A stretch of DNA of 49,132 bases from Thermoplasmata archaeon. GTDB lineage: Archaea > Thermoplasmatota > Thermoplasmata > Thermoplasmatales > Thermoplasmataceae. Both the position numbers and the translations under genes were made by a program. Shown here one piece after another: positions 16,356-25,683 of this stretch. Below the pieces are notes generated by a model. That model was not told where the DNA came from. It worked only from the letters and a program-made list of their open reading frames with translations, and did no database searches. The stretch covers positions 1-49,132 of the forward strand of contig JAKAAT010000005.1 of NCBI GenBank assembly GCA_021802205.1. The letters run 5' to 3'. The number at the start of each line of letters is the position of its first letter. Position 1 is the stretch's first letter.

Positions 16356-17165
16356 ATGGATGTTAGAACAATAGAAGATTCATCTGAAATTCAAGATTTT
16401 ATGGATGTCATCAAGTCAGCATGGAGGTCAGAGAGTGCAGTTTCAGGATTCAAGGATACAATACATTCCATGGCATTTCACGGAGGAATAGTTCTGGGTG
16501 CTTATGATAACGGCAAATTGATAGGTATGAGTTTTTCCTATCCTGGATACCGGGACGGTTACGTATATTTATATTCACATATGACTGGTGTACTTGATAA
16601 TAAAAAATATTCTGGAGCTGGCTACATGATGAAAATGAAGCAAAAAGAATTAGCTATAAAATATGGATATAAGATGATAGCATGGACATTCGATCCTGTA
16701 ATGAGCCTTAACGGGTATTTCAACATCGGAAAGCTGGGGGCAGTATCAAGAAACTATCTGGACAATTTTTACGGTATTATGCACGACGGAATAAATGCAG
16801 GGTTACCCACTGACAGACTCGTAGCTGAATGGTATATAAGTGAAAACTACGACCGGTCTTTTGGTGAAGTTCAGTTTATCAATGATGTAAATGGTTTTAA
16901 AATGGAATTTTTCAATGAGCCAGAGGAAAGTATAATCGGTTTAAAAATGATATCAGATTTCTTTGCCTTTAAATCCTCAAACATTCAGGAAGCTGTTAAA
17001 CTCAAGTTATTGTTGCGAAATAAATTTCATGAATTATTTTCAAGGGGCTATTCCATAATCAATTTTGACAGAAAAAATAATGCGTATATTTTTAGGAAAA
17101 ACTTCAAAATTAAGGAAAAAAATATATTTGATGATTACGGTAAATCCCAATCAGGGTCTGTTTGA
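16356..17165 (+). CDS. GNAT-superfamily acetyltransferase (COG3375-like)
   Basis: This 269-aa protein resembles the archaeal/bacterial GNAT group COG3375. Typical blocks are GIVLGAYDNGKLIGMSFSYPG, YLYSHMTGVLDNKKYSGAGY (acyl-CoA site region, with Gly-x-Gly reduced to Gly-Ala-Gly) and IAWTFDPVMSLNGYFN followed by GLPTDRLVAEW. The substrate of this group is not established. Its last 31 nt overlap the 3' end of the convergent ppsA gene, so the two transcripts are antisense to each other at their ends. Confidence 0.82.
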   Translation: MDVRTIEDSSEIQDFMDVIKSAWRSESAVSGFKDTIHSMAFHGGIVLGAYDNGKLIGMSFSYPGYRDGYVYLYSHMTGVLDNKKYSGAGYMMKMKQKELAIKYGYKMIAWTFDPVMSLNGYFNIGKLGAVSRNYLDNFYGIMHDGINAGLPTDRLVAEWYISENYDRSFGEVQFINDVNGFKMEFFNEPEESIIGLKMISDFFAFKSSNIQEAVKLKLLLRNKFHELFSRGYSIINFDRKNNAYIFRKNFKIKEKNIFDDYGKSQSGSV

Positions 17166-19498
17166 ACCTTTCCAAGTGCGGCCTCCAGCTGTATCCTTTT
17201 TTCTACAGAAGCTACCATCTTTCTCACATGCACCACTGCATCCGGGTTCACTGAAATATCATCTATACCGGATCTTACAAGGAAATCCACAATCTCATCA
17301 TACTGCGAGGGTGCCTGACCGCATATGGAAACTATCTTTCCATCTCTATGTGCTATTTTTATGAGATACCTTATTGCTCTTTTTACTGCAAGGTCACGTT
17401 CATCGAACATAGAGCTCATTTTTCCATTGTTCCTGTCTGATCCAAGAAGCAACATTGTGAGATCATTGGACCCTATGGAATACCCGTCAACATACTGATT
17501 GAATTTATCTGCAAGCACAATATTGCTCGGTATTTCTGACATGAGAAACAGCTTGAAATCCTTAGTTCTTTCCAATCCATTATCCTCCATTATCTTAACA
17601 ACCTTCTTTAATTCCTCAACAGTTCTTGTAAATGGTATCATTACCCATAAATTCTTCAGAAGGTATTCATCCCTGGCTTTTTTAATGGCCTTGAGCTCAA
17701 GTTTAAAAGCTTCCTTGTATCTGTCATCGTAGTACCTGGATGCTCCCCTCCATCCAAGAAGCGGATTGTCCTCCTCAGGCTCGAATTCGGAACCTCCTTT
17801 AAGACTCTTGTATTCATCTGATTTAAAATCCGAGAAACGGAGCACTACAGGTCTGGGGGCAAAATCTCTGCAAACTCTTGCAAGTTCTGAGGATAATTTG
17901 TCAACAAAGTAATCTCCACGGCCGCTCTTGATCAGAGATAGTGGGTGCTCCCCTATTTCAGCCCATATAAATTCTTCTCTCATGAGGCCTATACCGTCTG
18001 ATGGTAGCTTAGATACTCGAGCCGATAACTGGGGTTCACCCATATTTACCAGAACCTTTGTTCCTGTTATTATATCGCTGCCAGATGATACTGGGACATC
18101 AGGCTCTGGAGTGGTCGATATTTCAGTAATACCGCCCAGATATACAAGTCCATTTTTTGCGTCTACTGTTATTGTTTCTCCATCCTTCAGTGTTTCAGTG
18201 GCCTTCTGACCGAATGATGATGTACCTACTATACATGGAACTCCAAGTTCTCTGGATATAATTGCTGCATGGCATGTCAATCCCCCCTCGTCTGTAATAA
18301 TTGCTCTGGCCTTTCCCATTATGGGTACCCAGTCAGGGGCTGTCATCTTAGTTACAAGTATATCGCCATCATTGAATTTTTCCATTTCATCAACAGATAG
18401 CAATACTCTGGCAATACCGGATATTTTCCCCGGAGAAGCTGGCAATCCCTTTAATATTACATCATTTTCATCTGCTTCCTTTTCCTGTTGCATTTCTTTC
18501 TCACCGTTGTTATTCTTCCAGACAGTTTCAAATCTCGCCTGCAAAACATATATTTTATGATCAAACGAATCTCTTGCCCATTCTATATCCATGCTGTTTC
18601 CATAATGCTTTTCAAGCTGTAACCCGTAATTAGCCAGCTGTATTATTTCCTTATCTGATATGGATTGTTTCTGGGCCATTACAGTGTCTACTACTAATTC
18701 TTCAGTGCCACCTGTTTCCAGGCATTTCAGCATTTTCGTCTTATTTGTTATTATTTTGTTTGTAATTTTTAAACTATTTTTATCCACATAGAAAGTATCA
18801 GGAGTGACAACTCCTCCTACTATATATTCGCCGAGACCATAACTGGATTCGACTATTATTTTTGAGTTATCCCCTGTTGAAACATCTACGGTAAACATCA
18901 CACCGGATACTTCTGAAAATAATTGCTTCTGAACCGCAACTGCAAGGGCAACACTGAAATGGTTAAAGTGTTTTTTTTCTCTGTAATAAATGGCTCTGGG
19001 CGTAAAAAGGCTGGCGAAGCATTCTTTTATATTCTGAACAACATCATCCTCTCCGTGTATATTCAAATAGGTGTCCTGTTCGCCGGCAAAGCTTGCATCC
19101 GGAAGGTCTTCAGATGTAGCAGAGGACCTTACAGCCACATATATATTCTTTTCTTTTTCAATGAGTTTTCTATAATATTCCCTAATTTCCTGACCTAGGG
19201 TGTGGTTAAAATGGGAGCTGAGAAATAACTCCCTAATTTTTTCACTTGCATTTTTTAATTTTCTGGAATTATCTATATCTGTGCTTTTTATTATCTGCAA
19301 AATCTTATCGTCCAGGTCATTCTCTCTGATGAATTCCCTGTAAGCAAGACTCGTTGTAGAAAATCCATTGGGTACTGGAACCGATTTTAATTTTACCATT
19401 TCTCCAAGATTCGCGGATTTCCCACCCACTATTGGCACATCTTCTTTAGAAATTTCACTAAACCACAATATTCTAGCGCTGGATTTATCTGTCATCAT
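17135..19498 (-). CDS. ppsA: phosphoenolpyruvate synthase
   Basis: The enzyme makes PEP from pyruvate, ATP and water (pyruvate, water dikinase), the entry to gluconeogenesis. Domains are in order: ATP-grasp region (VGGKSANLGEM at about 26, VRSSATSEDLPDASFAGEQ near 123), the swivelling phosphohistidine domain with GGLTCHAAIISRELGVPCIVG, and the C-terminal PEP/pyruvate TIM barrel with LMREEF, GSNDLTML and the catalytic Cys in ICGQAPSQ. Length 787 aa is standard. It begins with two ATGs, and a TATA-like ttaaatatc lies about 26 nt upstream. Its 3' end overlaps the GNAT gene by 31 nt. Confidence 0.97.
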   Translation of the reverse strand: MMTDKSSARILWFSEISKEDVPIVGGKSANLGEMVKLKSVPVPNGFSTTSLAYREFIRENDLDDKILQIIKSTDIDNSRKLKNASEKIRELFLSSHFNHTLGQEIREYYRKLIEKEKNIYVAVRSSATSEDLPDASFAGEQDTYLNIHGEDDVVQNIKECFASLFTPRAIYYREKKHFNHFSVALAVAVQKQLFSEVSGVMFTVDVSTGDNSKIIVESSYGLGEYIVGGVVTPDTFYVDKNSLKITNKIITNKTKMLKCLETGGTEELVVDTVMAQKQSISDKEIIQLANYGLQLEKHYGNSMDIEWARDSFDHKIYVLQARFETVWKNNNGEKEMQQEKEADENDVILKGLPASPGKISGIARVLLSVDEMEKFNDGDILVTKMTAPDWVPIMGKARAIITDEGGLTCHAAIISRELGVPCIVGTSSFGQKATETLKDGETITVDAKNGLVYLGGITEISTTPEPDVPVSSGSDIITGTKVLVNMGEPQLSARVSKLPSDGIGLMREEFIWAEIGEHPLSLIKSGRGDYFVDKLSSELARVCRDFAPRPVVLRFSDFKSDEYKSLKGGSEFEPEEDNPLLGWRGASRYYDDRYKEAFKLELKAIKKARDEYLLKNLWVMIPFTRTVEELKKVVKIMEDNGLERTKDFKLFLMSEIPSNIVLADKFNQYVDGYSIGSNDLTMLLLGSDRNNGKMSSMFDERDLAVKRAIRYLIKIAHRDGKIVSICGQAPSQYDEIVDFLVRSGIDDISVNPDAVVHVRKMVASVEKRIQLEAALGKVQTDPDWDLP

Positions 19499-19788
19499 GT
19501 AAATATTTACTCTTGATATTTAACTACTACTCAAAATGATAACGATTTTTCGACAATTCACGTGTATAATATATAGTAAAAGTTTAGGGACCATGAATTA
19601 TGAACATGCAAAATAAACATAAATTGATTAAGAACACTGTAGTTTCAACTATTTTCAGTATATTCTGTATAAATTTATTATATGAAACGTTATAACAATA
19701 AATTTAAATATAATAAATATATAACAGATATTTACTTCAAGTGTTTTGATGTGCACAAGTTTTAATTAACATAGAGACATGATCAATT

Positions 19789-20379
19789 ATGTTAGAAGAC
19801 AAATATATTACAATACAGGATTCAAAAATACATTATATAGAACAGGGAACCGGAATACCCGTGATATTCTGTCATGGGGCAAGATTCAATGCAAGAACAT
19901 ATGAAGAATCAGGAACAATTCAAATCACCGCTGATAGTGGTTACCGCGCTATTTCTATTGACTTTCCTGGCTATGGGAAATCCGAGAATTTATCAGCAGA
20001 TCTTTTTTCATTTATTGCAGAATTTATGGATGCCATGAAATTAGAACCGTCCGTAGTGCTTGGAGCTTCCATGGGTGGAGAAGCTGTAGTCGGCTTTGCA
20101 ACAAAATTTCCAGAAAAGGTAAAAGCTCTGATACTGGTGGGAGCAGTAGGTGTTACCGAAATGGAATCAGAATTAAGTAAAATTTCTAAAATACCAACAT
20201 TACTTATCTGGGGGAAAAACGATGCGATTTCCGCGTCTTCTAATTATGAAATTATAATGCGCTATAACCAATCTGCCGAATTTTCTAACATAGGCCGCCA
20301 GCATGCATGTTATCTGGATGATGCAAAAGGATTCAATGATCGCATTAAAGAATTTTTAGAAGAAATAAAATCCAAATAA
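19789..20379 (+). CDS. minimal alpha/beta hydrolase without cap domain
   Basis: At 196 aa this is a short alpha/beta hydrolase. The oxyanion block is FCHGARF, the nucleophile elbow GASMGG (about 94-99), the acid probably Asp in WGKNDAI, and the base His in GRQHACYL. The cap region between strands 6 and 7, present in the paralogue at 44726, is absent, as in ABHD14-type proteins. The start has a TATA-like ttttaattaa about 26 nt upstream. It converges on the flavoprotein gene with an 8-nt gap. Substrate unknown. Confidence 0.82.
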   Translation: MLEDKYITIQDSKIHYIEQGTGIPVIFCHGARFNARTYEESGTIQITADSGYRAISIDFPGYGKSENLSADLFSFIAEFMDAMKLEPSVVLGASMGGEAVVGFATKFPEKVKALILVGAVGVTEMESELSKISKIPTLLIWGKNDAISASSNYEIIMRYNQSAEFSNIGRQHACYLDDAKGFNDRIKEFLEEIKSK

Positions 20380-20387
20380 CTTTTTTA

Positions 20388-21341
20388 TTAAATAAAATGT
20401 TTTAAGAAAGGAAGTATATCAAGTTTTATCCCAAAATCATTCACTGTTCGCTTTACATACTTTATAGCATAAATATTGGTGGGATTTATAATTTTTCCAG
20501 ACCGAATATTAAAGATCAATCTAGATAATTTATAGTAATATCCGAATTCTTTTGATATAGCTTTCGTATAAGCATTTAGCAATTCTTCCTTATCATATTT
20601 CTTTATACATTGAAATAACAGCTCCGCACTTCTCAACGAAGGAATTATTCCCTCTCCTGTGATGGGAGAAACGGTGCCTATTGCCTCACCTATTCCGATT
20701 ATATTCTCTCTTGACATGGAATCAAACAGTGGGACCATCCTTATATTTCTAGATGTAATTTTTAAGGGAATAGATTTCCTGACAGTATTTAGATCGGCAA
20801 TGGAGAGAGACCCTGCACCCACATGATATTTATTACCTAGTGGAAAACTCCAGAAATATCCACGACCTCCTTTAAAAAAGTAAAAATAAAAATCCCTATG
20901 ATCAGATTGATCCGTTAAATATTCAAGAGTATAATACTGTCTGTCATTCTTAGATTTTCCCAAGTAGGCCCTTGTTATCCCTGTAGCATCAACAATCATG
21001 TCCTTATTTTGTTTATCAATAGGCAAAATTTTTAAATTATTGCTCTCATCCTTTTCCAGTTGATTTTTATCAAATGTACAAAGTCCAGAAGATTCAAGAT
21101 GTTTTTCCTGGAAATTATTCCCTGAGAATGTTATGTTTTTTGCTCTGGAAAGTACATATTTTTGAAAATCTACACCGATTACATCCATATATCCCTTCAT
21201 AATATTTTCATTAGTTGCGTACCCGCATGGTATATAGAAATCATCCTTCTTTATATCGTAGCCAGAGACGTCAAAGCCATCATTTTTCAGTCTCCAGTAT
21301 AAATATAATCCTGAAATTCCAAGTCCGGCTATTCTTATCAT
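20388..21341 (-). CDS. geranylgeranyl-reductase-like FAD oxidoreductase
   Basis: This 317-aa flavoprotein has an N-terminal FAD-binding GLGISGLYLYWRL motif and the C-terminal GEAIGTVSPITGEGIIPSLRSAELL block. Both are typical of the geranylgeranyl reductase family, whose archaeal members saturate isoprenoid chains of membrane lipids or quinones. It is shorter than the usual 390-450 aa, mostly by a reduced substrate domain. A specific substrate (lipid, quinone or other polyprenyl) cannot be told. It is divergent from the DtxR gene at 21449, with about 107 nt between them. Confidence 0.78.
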   Translation of the reverse strand: MIRIAGLGISGLYLYWRLKNDGFDVSGYDIKKDDFYIPCGYATNENIMKGYMDVIGVDFQKYVLSRAKNITFSGNNFQEKHLESSGLCTFDKNQLEKDESNNLKILPIDKQNKDMIVDATGITRAYLGKSKNDRQYYTLEYLTDQSDHRDFYFYFFKGGRGYFWSFPLGNKYHVGAGSLSIADLNTVRKSIPLKITSRNIRMVPLFDSMSRENIIGIGEAIGTVSPITGEGIIPSLRSAELLFQCIKKYDKEELLNAYTKAISKEFGYYYKLSRLIFNIRSGKIINPTNIYAIKYVKRTVNDFGIKLDILPFLKHFI

Positions 21342-21448
21342 TTATTTCAAAACCCTATGATTATATATTATTATACTTTTTATGTTCCTATTCAAATCTT
21401 CACATAGGCAAATAAAAAGATTTAATTATACATACCTAATTGTGAGTT

Positions 21449-22072
21449 ATGAATTTCAAAAATAATGAGGAAGATTACGTAAAAACAATTTTTTCATTAT
21501 CTGAAGCCTTTGAGCTGGTGAATGAACATCAGATAAGTAAAGACCTAAACGTTTCAATGGCCACAGTATCAGAATATCTCGGTAAACTGGAAAAAAAGAA
21601 ACTAATAAAAAAAGATGGGAGAAACATCGCGCTAACAAAAAATGGCTATGCCATGGCAATACCTGTAATCAAGAAACACAGAATCTCTGAAGTATTCGCC
21701 GTAAAGATGCTAGAAGTTCCTTGGGAGTATTCACATTCAGCAGTTATGGATATCGAACATACCATAGAAGATCGATATTTTGACAATTTTATTAAAAATC
21801 TTGGGAATCCAATGAAATGTCCTCATGGAAATATGATTCATAACATAGCCAAAATAGATGATATCAGTCCATTACAGGCACCCCCCGGTAGGTATAGAAT
21901 CAGTAGGATTGTTTATGAAGATACACCTGTGTTGAAGAAAATGGCGGATCTGGATATGTATCCTGATACAGAAGTAGAGGTAATAAATGCAGATATAATA
22001 ATATTATCCAACAGCAATGGTGAGCTTAAATTACCGTATTCTATGTTAAAAACTATAAGATTAGTGGGATAA
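21449..22072 (+). CDS. DtxR/MntR-family metal-dependent repressor
   Basis: This 207-aa protein has three parts. The N-terminal winged helix-turn-helix contains DLNVSMATVSEYLGKLEKKK. The helical dimerisation/metal-binding domain contains HRISEVFAV, DIEHTIEDR and MKCPHG, with His, Glu and Cys residues suited to Fe or Mn. The C-terminal SH3-like FeoA fold begins near PPGRYRISRIV. This is the full three-domain IdeR arrangement. It would repress iron or manganese uptake genes when metal is plentiful. No uptake system adjoins it here. Confidence 0.9.
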   Translation: MNFKNNEEDYVKTIFSLSEAFELVNEHQISKDLNVSMATVSEYLGKLEKKKLIKKDGRNIALTKNGYAMAIPVIKKHRISEVFAVKMLEVPWEYSHSAVMDIEHTIEDRYFDNFIKNLGNPMKCPHGNMIHNIAKIDDISPLQAPPGRYRISRIVYEDTPVLKKMADLDMYPDTEVEVINADIIILSNSNGELKLPYSMLKTIRLVG

Positions 22073-22125
22073 TTTAAATTTATGTCTATTTATAAGAGGT
22101 CAATTATTTAAGCACTGAGTTAAAT

Positions 22126-22869
22126 CTATTTTTTAGCTGGTTTTACCGGTTTTTTTGTAGAAATTGTTCTTTTTTTCACAGTCATATTATTTTCCACAAG
22201 GAATCTGTACTTTTCCAGTAAGCCTTTAAAATTGTCATTTGCAGAGTTAAGGAGTTCTACAGTGTCCTCAAGTGATCTTTCCCTCATTTCATGCATCTGG
22301 ATTTTCTGCTCAAGATCATAATTCTTCATTTTAATTTCTGCAATAATATCATTTTTTTCTTCTAAATTATGTTCAAGTGTGCTGATTCTTGATTCCAGCT
22401 TTTTGGTAATAAGGGTAAAATCAGAATTACTCTTTTCCATTTCCCTAAGCTTTATTTGCGTCTCTGTTATAGATTTGTTTTTTTCCTCCAGTTCCTCTTT
22501 AAGTTTAGTTATGGTGTCCTGAGATGAAGCGGTAGCATTCTCAAGATCATCCCGGAGCTGGCCATTTTCTTCTAAAAGCTTACTATTTCTCTCTATTTCA
22601 GCATTTTTCGCTTCCAGCTCCTGTCTCAGATTCTGGACCTGCTGTTCTGAAGCCTCTAGAGCCTCATTTGTATTAAGTAAGGACTGCTTGACCGATTCAT
22701 TTTCCTCCTGAAGTTCTTTTTGAACCTTATTGTCATAAGCTATTTTATTTTCCAGCTCTTCCGAATGAGATTTCAACTGTTCATTTTCTGCTGCCATAGT
22801 TTTCATATTATCATGCATTCTTTCTATCTGGGCTTGAAACTCTTCGAGCTGTTTTTTAGCGTTCGCCAT
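22126..22869 (-). CDS. long coiled-coil protein with basic tail
   Basis: This 247-aa protein is almost entirely heptad-repeat coiled coil (about residues 1-225), rich in Glu, Leu, Lys and Asn. It ends in a basic Lys/Pro/Thr tail (KKRTISTKKPVKPAKK). It lacks the Walker motifs of SMC/Rad50 and has no membrane segment. The tail could bind DNA or membrane phosphates. The start is supported by a TATA-like atatataat about 26 nt upstream. Function unknown. Confidence 0.72.
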   Translation of the reverse strand: MANAKKQLEEFQAQIERMHDNMKTMAAENEQLKSHSEELENKIAYDNKVQKELQEENESVKQSLLNTNEALEASEQQVQNLRQELEAKNAEIERNSKLLEENGQLRDDLENATASSQDTITKLKEELEEKNKSITETQIKLREMEKSNSDFTLITKKLESRISTLEHNLEEKNDIIAEIKMKNYDLEQKIQMHEMRERSLEDTVELLNSANDNFKGLLEKYRFLVENNMTVKKRTISTKKPVKPAKK

Positions 22870-23085
22870 AATAGAATATATGTTAAGGCATATATAATTC
22901 TTTGTATAAAAGAGTGAAATATCACTTAAATTGATGGTATCCTAAGCTACAAAATATTAATAAATACTTTAAATTATAATCAAATAAATATTTCTAGACT
23001 TATTGATTTAATTATATCCTAGGCATATAAACAATTACAAATCAGTTAAATTAATATAAGATATAATTATTTATTATGGATAACA

Positions 23086-23673
23086 ATGTTACAGATAGGA
23101 GATGCAGCACCGGATTTTGAAACAGATACATATTTTCCAGCGAAGAAGGAAATAAAGAAGATTAAATTATCAGACTATAAGGGTAAATGGGTCATTCTTA
23201 CATTCTACCCAGGAGATTTTACCTTTGTGTGTGCAACAGATATTGAAGCACTTATGGGATCTTACGACCAGTTCTTAAAGGAGGGCGCCCAGGTTTTCGG
23301 TATAAGCGAGGATTCGGTATTTTCCCATAAAGCATGGTGTGATACGTCCCCCAGGGTAAGTAAGAGTAAAATACCACTTATAGATGATTACACAAAAGAG
23401 ATCGCAAAAAATTATGGATTTCTGGATTCTAAGGGATATCAGGCTCAGAGGGGGATAGTAATCATTGACCCAGATGGAAACATACAGTACGAGGCAATGT
23501 TTAACAATGGACTGGGAAAGGATGTAAGGCATATATATGGTGCATTTATGGGTTTAAAAACATTGCGGGATACTCCTGAGGAAGCCGGTCACATGTGTGC
23601 AATACCTGCCGACTGGACCCCTGGAGAATCTCCATTGGATATAAACATAGTAAGAGATATAGGAAAACTTTAA
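23086..23673 (+). CDS. typical 2-Cys peroxiredoxin (AhpC/TSA)
   Basis: It reduces hydrogen peroxide and organic hydroperoxides. The peroxidatic Cys49 lies in FTFVCATDIEAL and the resolving Cys at about residue 171 lies in GHMCAIPADWTPGE, so it is a 2-Cys enzyme of AhpC type. Length 195 aa is normal. A TATA-like atataattat is about 24 nt upstream of the chosen ATG; an ATG at 23075 is out of frame. No AhpF or thioredoxin reductase adjoins it. The CoA-disulfide reductase at 25657 is a possible, unproven source of reducing power. Confidence 0.93.
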   Translation: MLQIGDAAPDFETDTYFPAKKEIKKIKLSDYKGKWVILTFYPGDFTFVCATDIEALMGSYDQFLKEGAQVFGISEDSVFSHKAWCDTSPRVSKSKIPLIDDYTKEIAKNYGFLDSKGYQAQRGIVIIDPDGNIQYEAMFNNGLGKDVRHIYGAFMGLKTLRDTPEEAGHMCAIPADWTPGESPLDINIVRDIGKL

Positions 23674-23724
23674 TTTTTTATTATCAAATATAAATATTTA
23701 TTTATATCTTTGAAATAAACCTAT

Positions 23725-24750
23725 ATGACTGGTGAAGAATTATTCGAGAAATTATCAAAGTTTGGATTATCACCCTATGAAATAAAGGTTTATAAGACCT
23801 TATTATTAAATGGACCGCAAACTTCAACTTCCATTGTATCTACAGCAGGGGTACCGCAACCCAGAGTATACGACCTGTTCAATAATTTGCTTACAAAAGG
23901 TTTAATCGAAATTAGTCCAGGCAAGAAAAAAATTTACAGGGCAGTTCCAGTTGATGTCGCGCTTACGAGGATTATTGGAGAAATGACATCATACAAGGAT
24001 GAACTTTCTGATTATATAAAAAGCTCAGAACCGGAGACAACAAAATACAATCCCTACCTCTGGTATATGGATAATATCAATCTTATCAGGGAGCAGATGA
24101 AAAACATGCTCTTGAATGCACAGACTGAAATTATAGTTTCATTAAGATTGCCTTTGCTTAAATATCTGGATAAATACCTTCTAGAAGCCGCTGAACGCGG
24201 CATATCTGTAATTATAACCATATTTCCAGATTCAGATCGCTACGATATCTCCGAACTCATATCCCGAGCCGTGATCAAGCGGCGTCCCGGTATATCTCCA
24301 GAGGTTATAATAAAGGATCGTGATGAAGCCATAGTATATGTTGATAACATAAGCACTAAAACCAAATATGCAATAGACTTCCAGGAGGAGGAGATGATTC
24401 ATATTATAAACTATTATTATTATAACATTGTATGGAAACCATCCATTTACATATCCAAATTCCAGATCAGGGATGCATGGGATTTTAAAACATCATGGAT
24501 ATCCTGTGAGGCCATAAACGTTTTCATGAACAACGGTTACCGGCTTACGGGACACGTTATAGGAGATACCCAGAATGGCACAGTTGATATTGAAGGGCAC
24601 ATTAAAGGTACCGACGTTATTCCGGGATACAAAAATTCTTATCTTATCGAAACGGACGAACGTGTTTTTACAGTAGGAGGTAGATTAACACGTATTGAAG
24701 ATATCAGAATGGACATACTTGAACTAAAAGCAGAAAAAATAGTTCAATAG
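23725..24750 (+). CDS. TrmB-family transcription regulator
   Basis: This 341-aa protein has an N-terminal TrmB winged helix (FGLSPYEIKVYKTLLLNGPQ, then STAGVPQPRVYDLFNNLLTKG). A phospholipase-D-like middle domain (about 100-225) and a C-terminal beta-rich TrmB sensor domain (about 240-341) follow. Euryarchaeal TrmB proteins sense sugars and control sugar transport or glycolysis and gluconeogenesis genes. Its own TATA-like element lies about 26 nt upstream, so it is transcribed apart from ahpC, 51 nt before it. Target genes are unknown. Confidence 0.9.
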   Translation: MTGEELFEKLSKFGLSPYEIKVYKTLLLNGPQTSTSIVSTAGVPQPRVYDLFNNLLTKGLIEISPGKKKIYRAVPVDVALTRIIGEMTSYKDELSDYIKSSEPETTKYNPYLWYMDNINLIREQMKNMLLNAQTEIIVSLRLPLLKYLDKYLLEAAERGISVIITIFPDSDRYDISELISRAVIKRRPGISPEVIIKDRDEAIVYVDNISTKTKYAIDFQEEEMIHIINYYYYNIVWKPSIYISKFQIRDAWDFKTSWISCEAINVFMNNGYRLTGHVIGDTQNGTVDIEGHIKGTDVIPGYKNSYLIETDERVFTVGGRLTRIEDIRMDILELKAEKIVQ

Positions 24751-24896
24751 GAGAAAATGTTAGCATAACTTTCAGTTAATGATCTGGATGTCTTTATATA
24801 GGAATATTATAACTTTGTCTTCACAAAAATTCTATATCTTTGAATTTAAGCATTAATATATGTGTTCTTAATGGCAATATAAAAAATTCAAACATT

Positions 24897-24911
24897 TTAA
24901 ATTAAATAAAA
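24897..24911 (+). promoter_or_regulatory. TATA-like box of the dolichyl-phosphate sugar synthase gene
   Basis: The element ttaaattaaataaaa is centred about 25 nt before the ATG at 24928. It argues for that ATG over the in-frame GTG at 24919, which would leave too short a distance. Confidence 0.45.
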
Positions 24912-24927
24912 TTATACAGTGACGTTT

Positions 24928-25683
24928 ATGACATTAAATGCTTCAGTTGTTGTACCTGCCCTCAATGAGAGAGAAAACCTGAAAAGACTTATACAGGAAT
25001 TAAAGGGTGAAAATGTAAATTCAATATATGTTATAGATGATATGTCCGAAGACGGAACCGAAATGCTAAAAAAAGAATATCCTGATGTACATTTCCTTAT
25101 AAGGCACGGAAGATTGGGCTTAATCAGTGCAGAGATAGACGGCATGAGACTTACCGATTCTGATTACGTTGTTGTTATGGATGCTGATCTTTCCCACAAA
25201 CCCGAAGATGTTCCTAAAATGATAGAAAAAGCCATAAACACTTCATCAGATCTCGTTATAGGATCCAGATATATGGAGAGTGGAATCACCAACGATGAGT
25301 TTATCAGACAGATAATAAGTAAAATAGCCAACACACTCTTCAGAATATCATTTGATATTCATTTACATGACTGTACTTCAGGGTTTAGGGTGTACAGCAG
25401 AAAGGCATGCAATTTCATAGGAAAACAAATAGATATTGAGAATGGGTATGTTGGTCAGGTAGATATAGTGAATAGATTAAATCAGGCTGGATTTAAGATT
25501 ACCGAATATCCGGTAGTTTTTGTGAAGAGAACAGAGGGAAAGTCAAAACTGAAAATGCGTGAAATTGTAAATTTCTTTCTCTTTGTAATATATAATAAAA
25601 AAATGTTCAGATTTCTACTTGGTTTTATCGTGTTTTTAATCGGAATGGTTATCCTTTCATACATAATTATCCATTTTGTCTAG
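24928..25683 (+). CDS. GT2 glycosyltransferase, dolichyl-phosphate mannose synthase type
   Basis: The family transfers mannose or glucose from a nucleotide sugar to dolichyl phosphate for protein glycosylation. The GT-A start SVVVPALNERENL, the metal-binding Asp85-x-Asp87 in VMDADLSHKPED, and the DCTSGFRVYSRKA block are typical of DPM1. A single hydrophobic segment near the C-terminus (about 225-250) would anchor it in the membrane. Its last 27 nt overlap the convergent CoA-disulfide reductase gene. Sugar specificity is not determinable. Confidence 0.9.
   Translation: MTLNASVVVPALNERENLKRLIQELKGENVNSIYVIDDMSEDGTEMLKKEYPDVHFLIRHGRLGLISAEIDGMRLTDSDYVVVMDADLSHKPEDVPKMIEKAINTSSDLVIGSRYMESGITNDEFIRQIISKIANTLFRISFDIHLHDCTSGFRVYSRKACNFIGKQIDIENGYVGQVDIVNRLNQAGFKITEYPVVFVKRTEGKSKLKMREIVNFFLFVIYNKKMFRFLLGFIVFLIGMVILSYIIIHFV

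Noticed and set aside
23075-23085. Earlier ATG for ahpC at 23075
   Set aside because: It is out of frame with the peroxiredoxin sequence.
24919-24927. GTG start for the dolichyl-phosphate sugar synthase
   Set aside because: The TATA-like box would be only about 16 nt away; the ATG at 24928 gives normal spacing and matches the conserved N-terminus.
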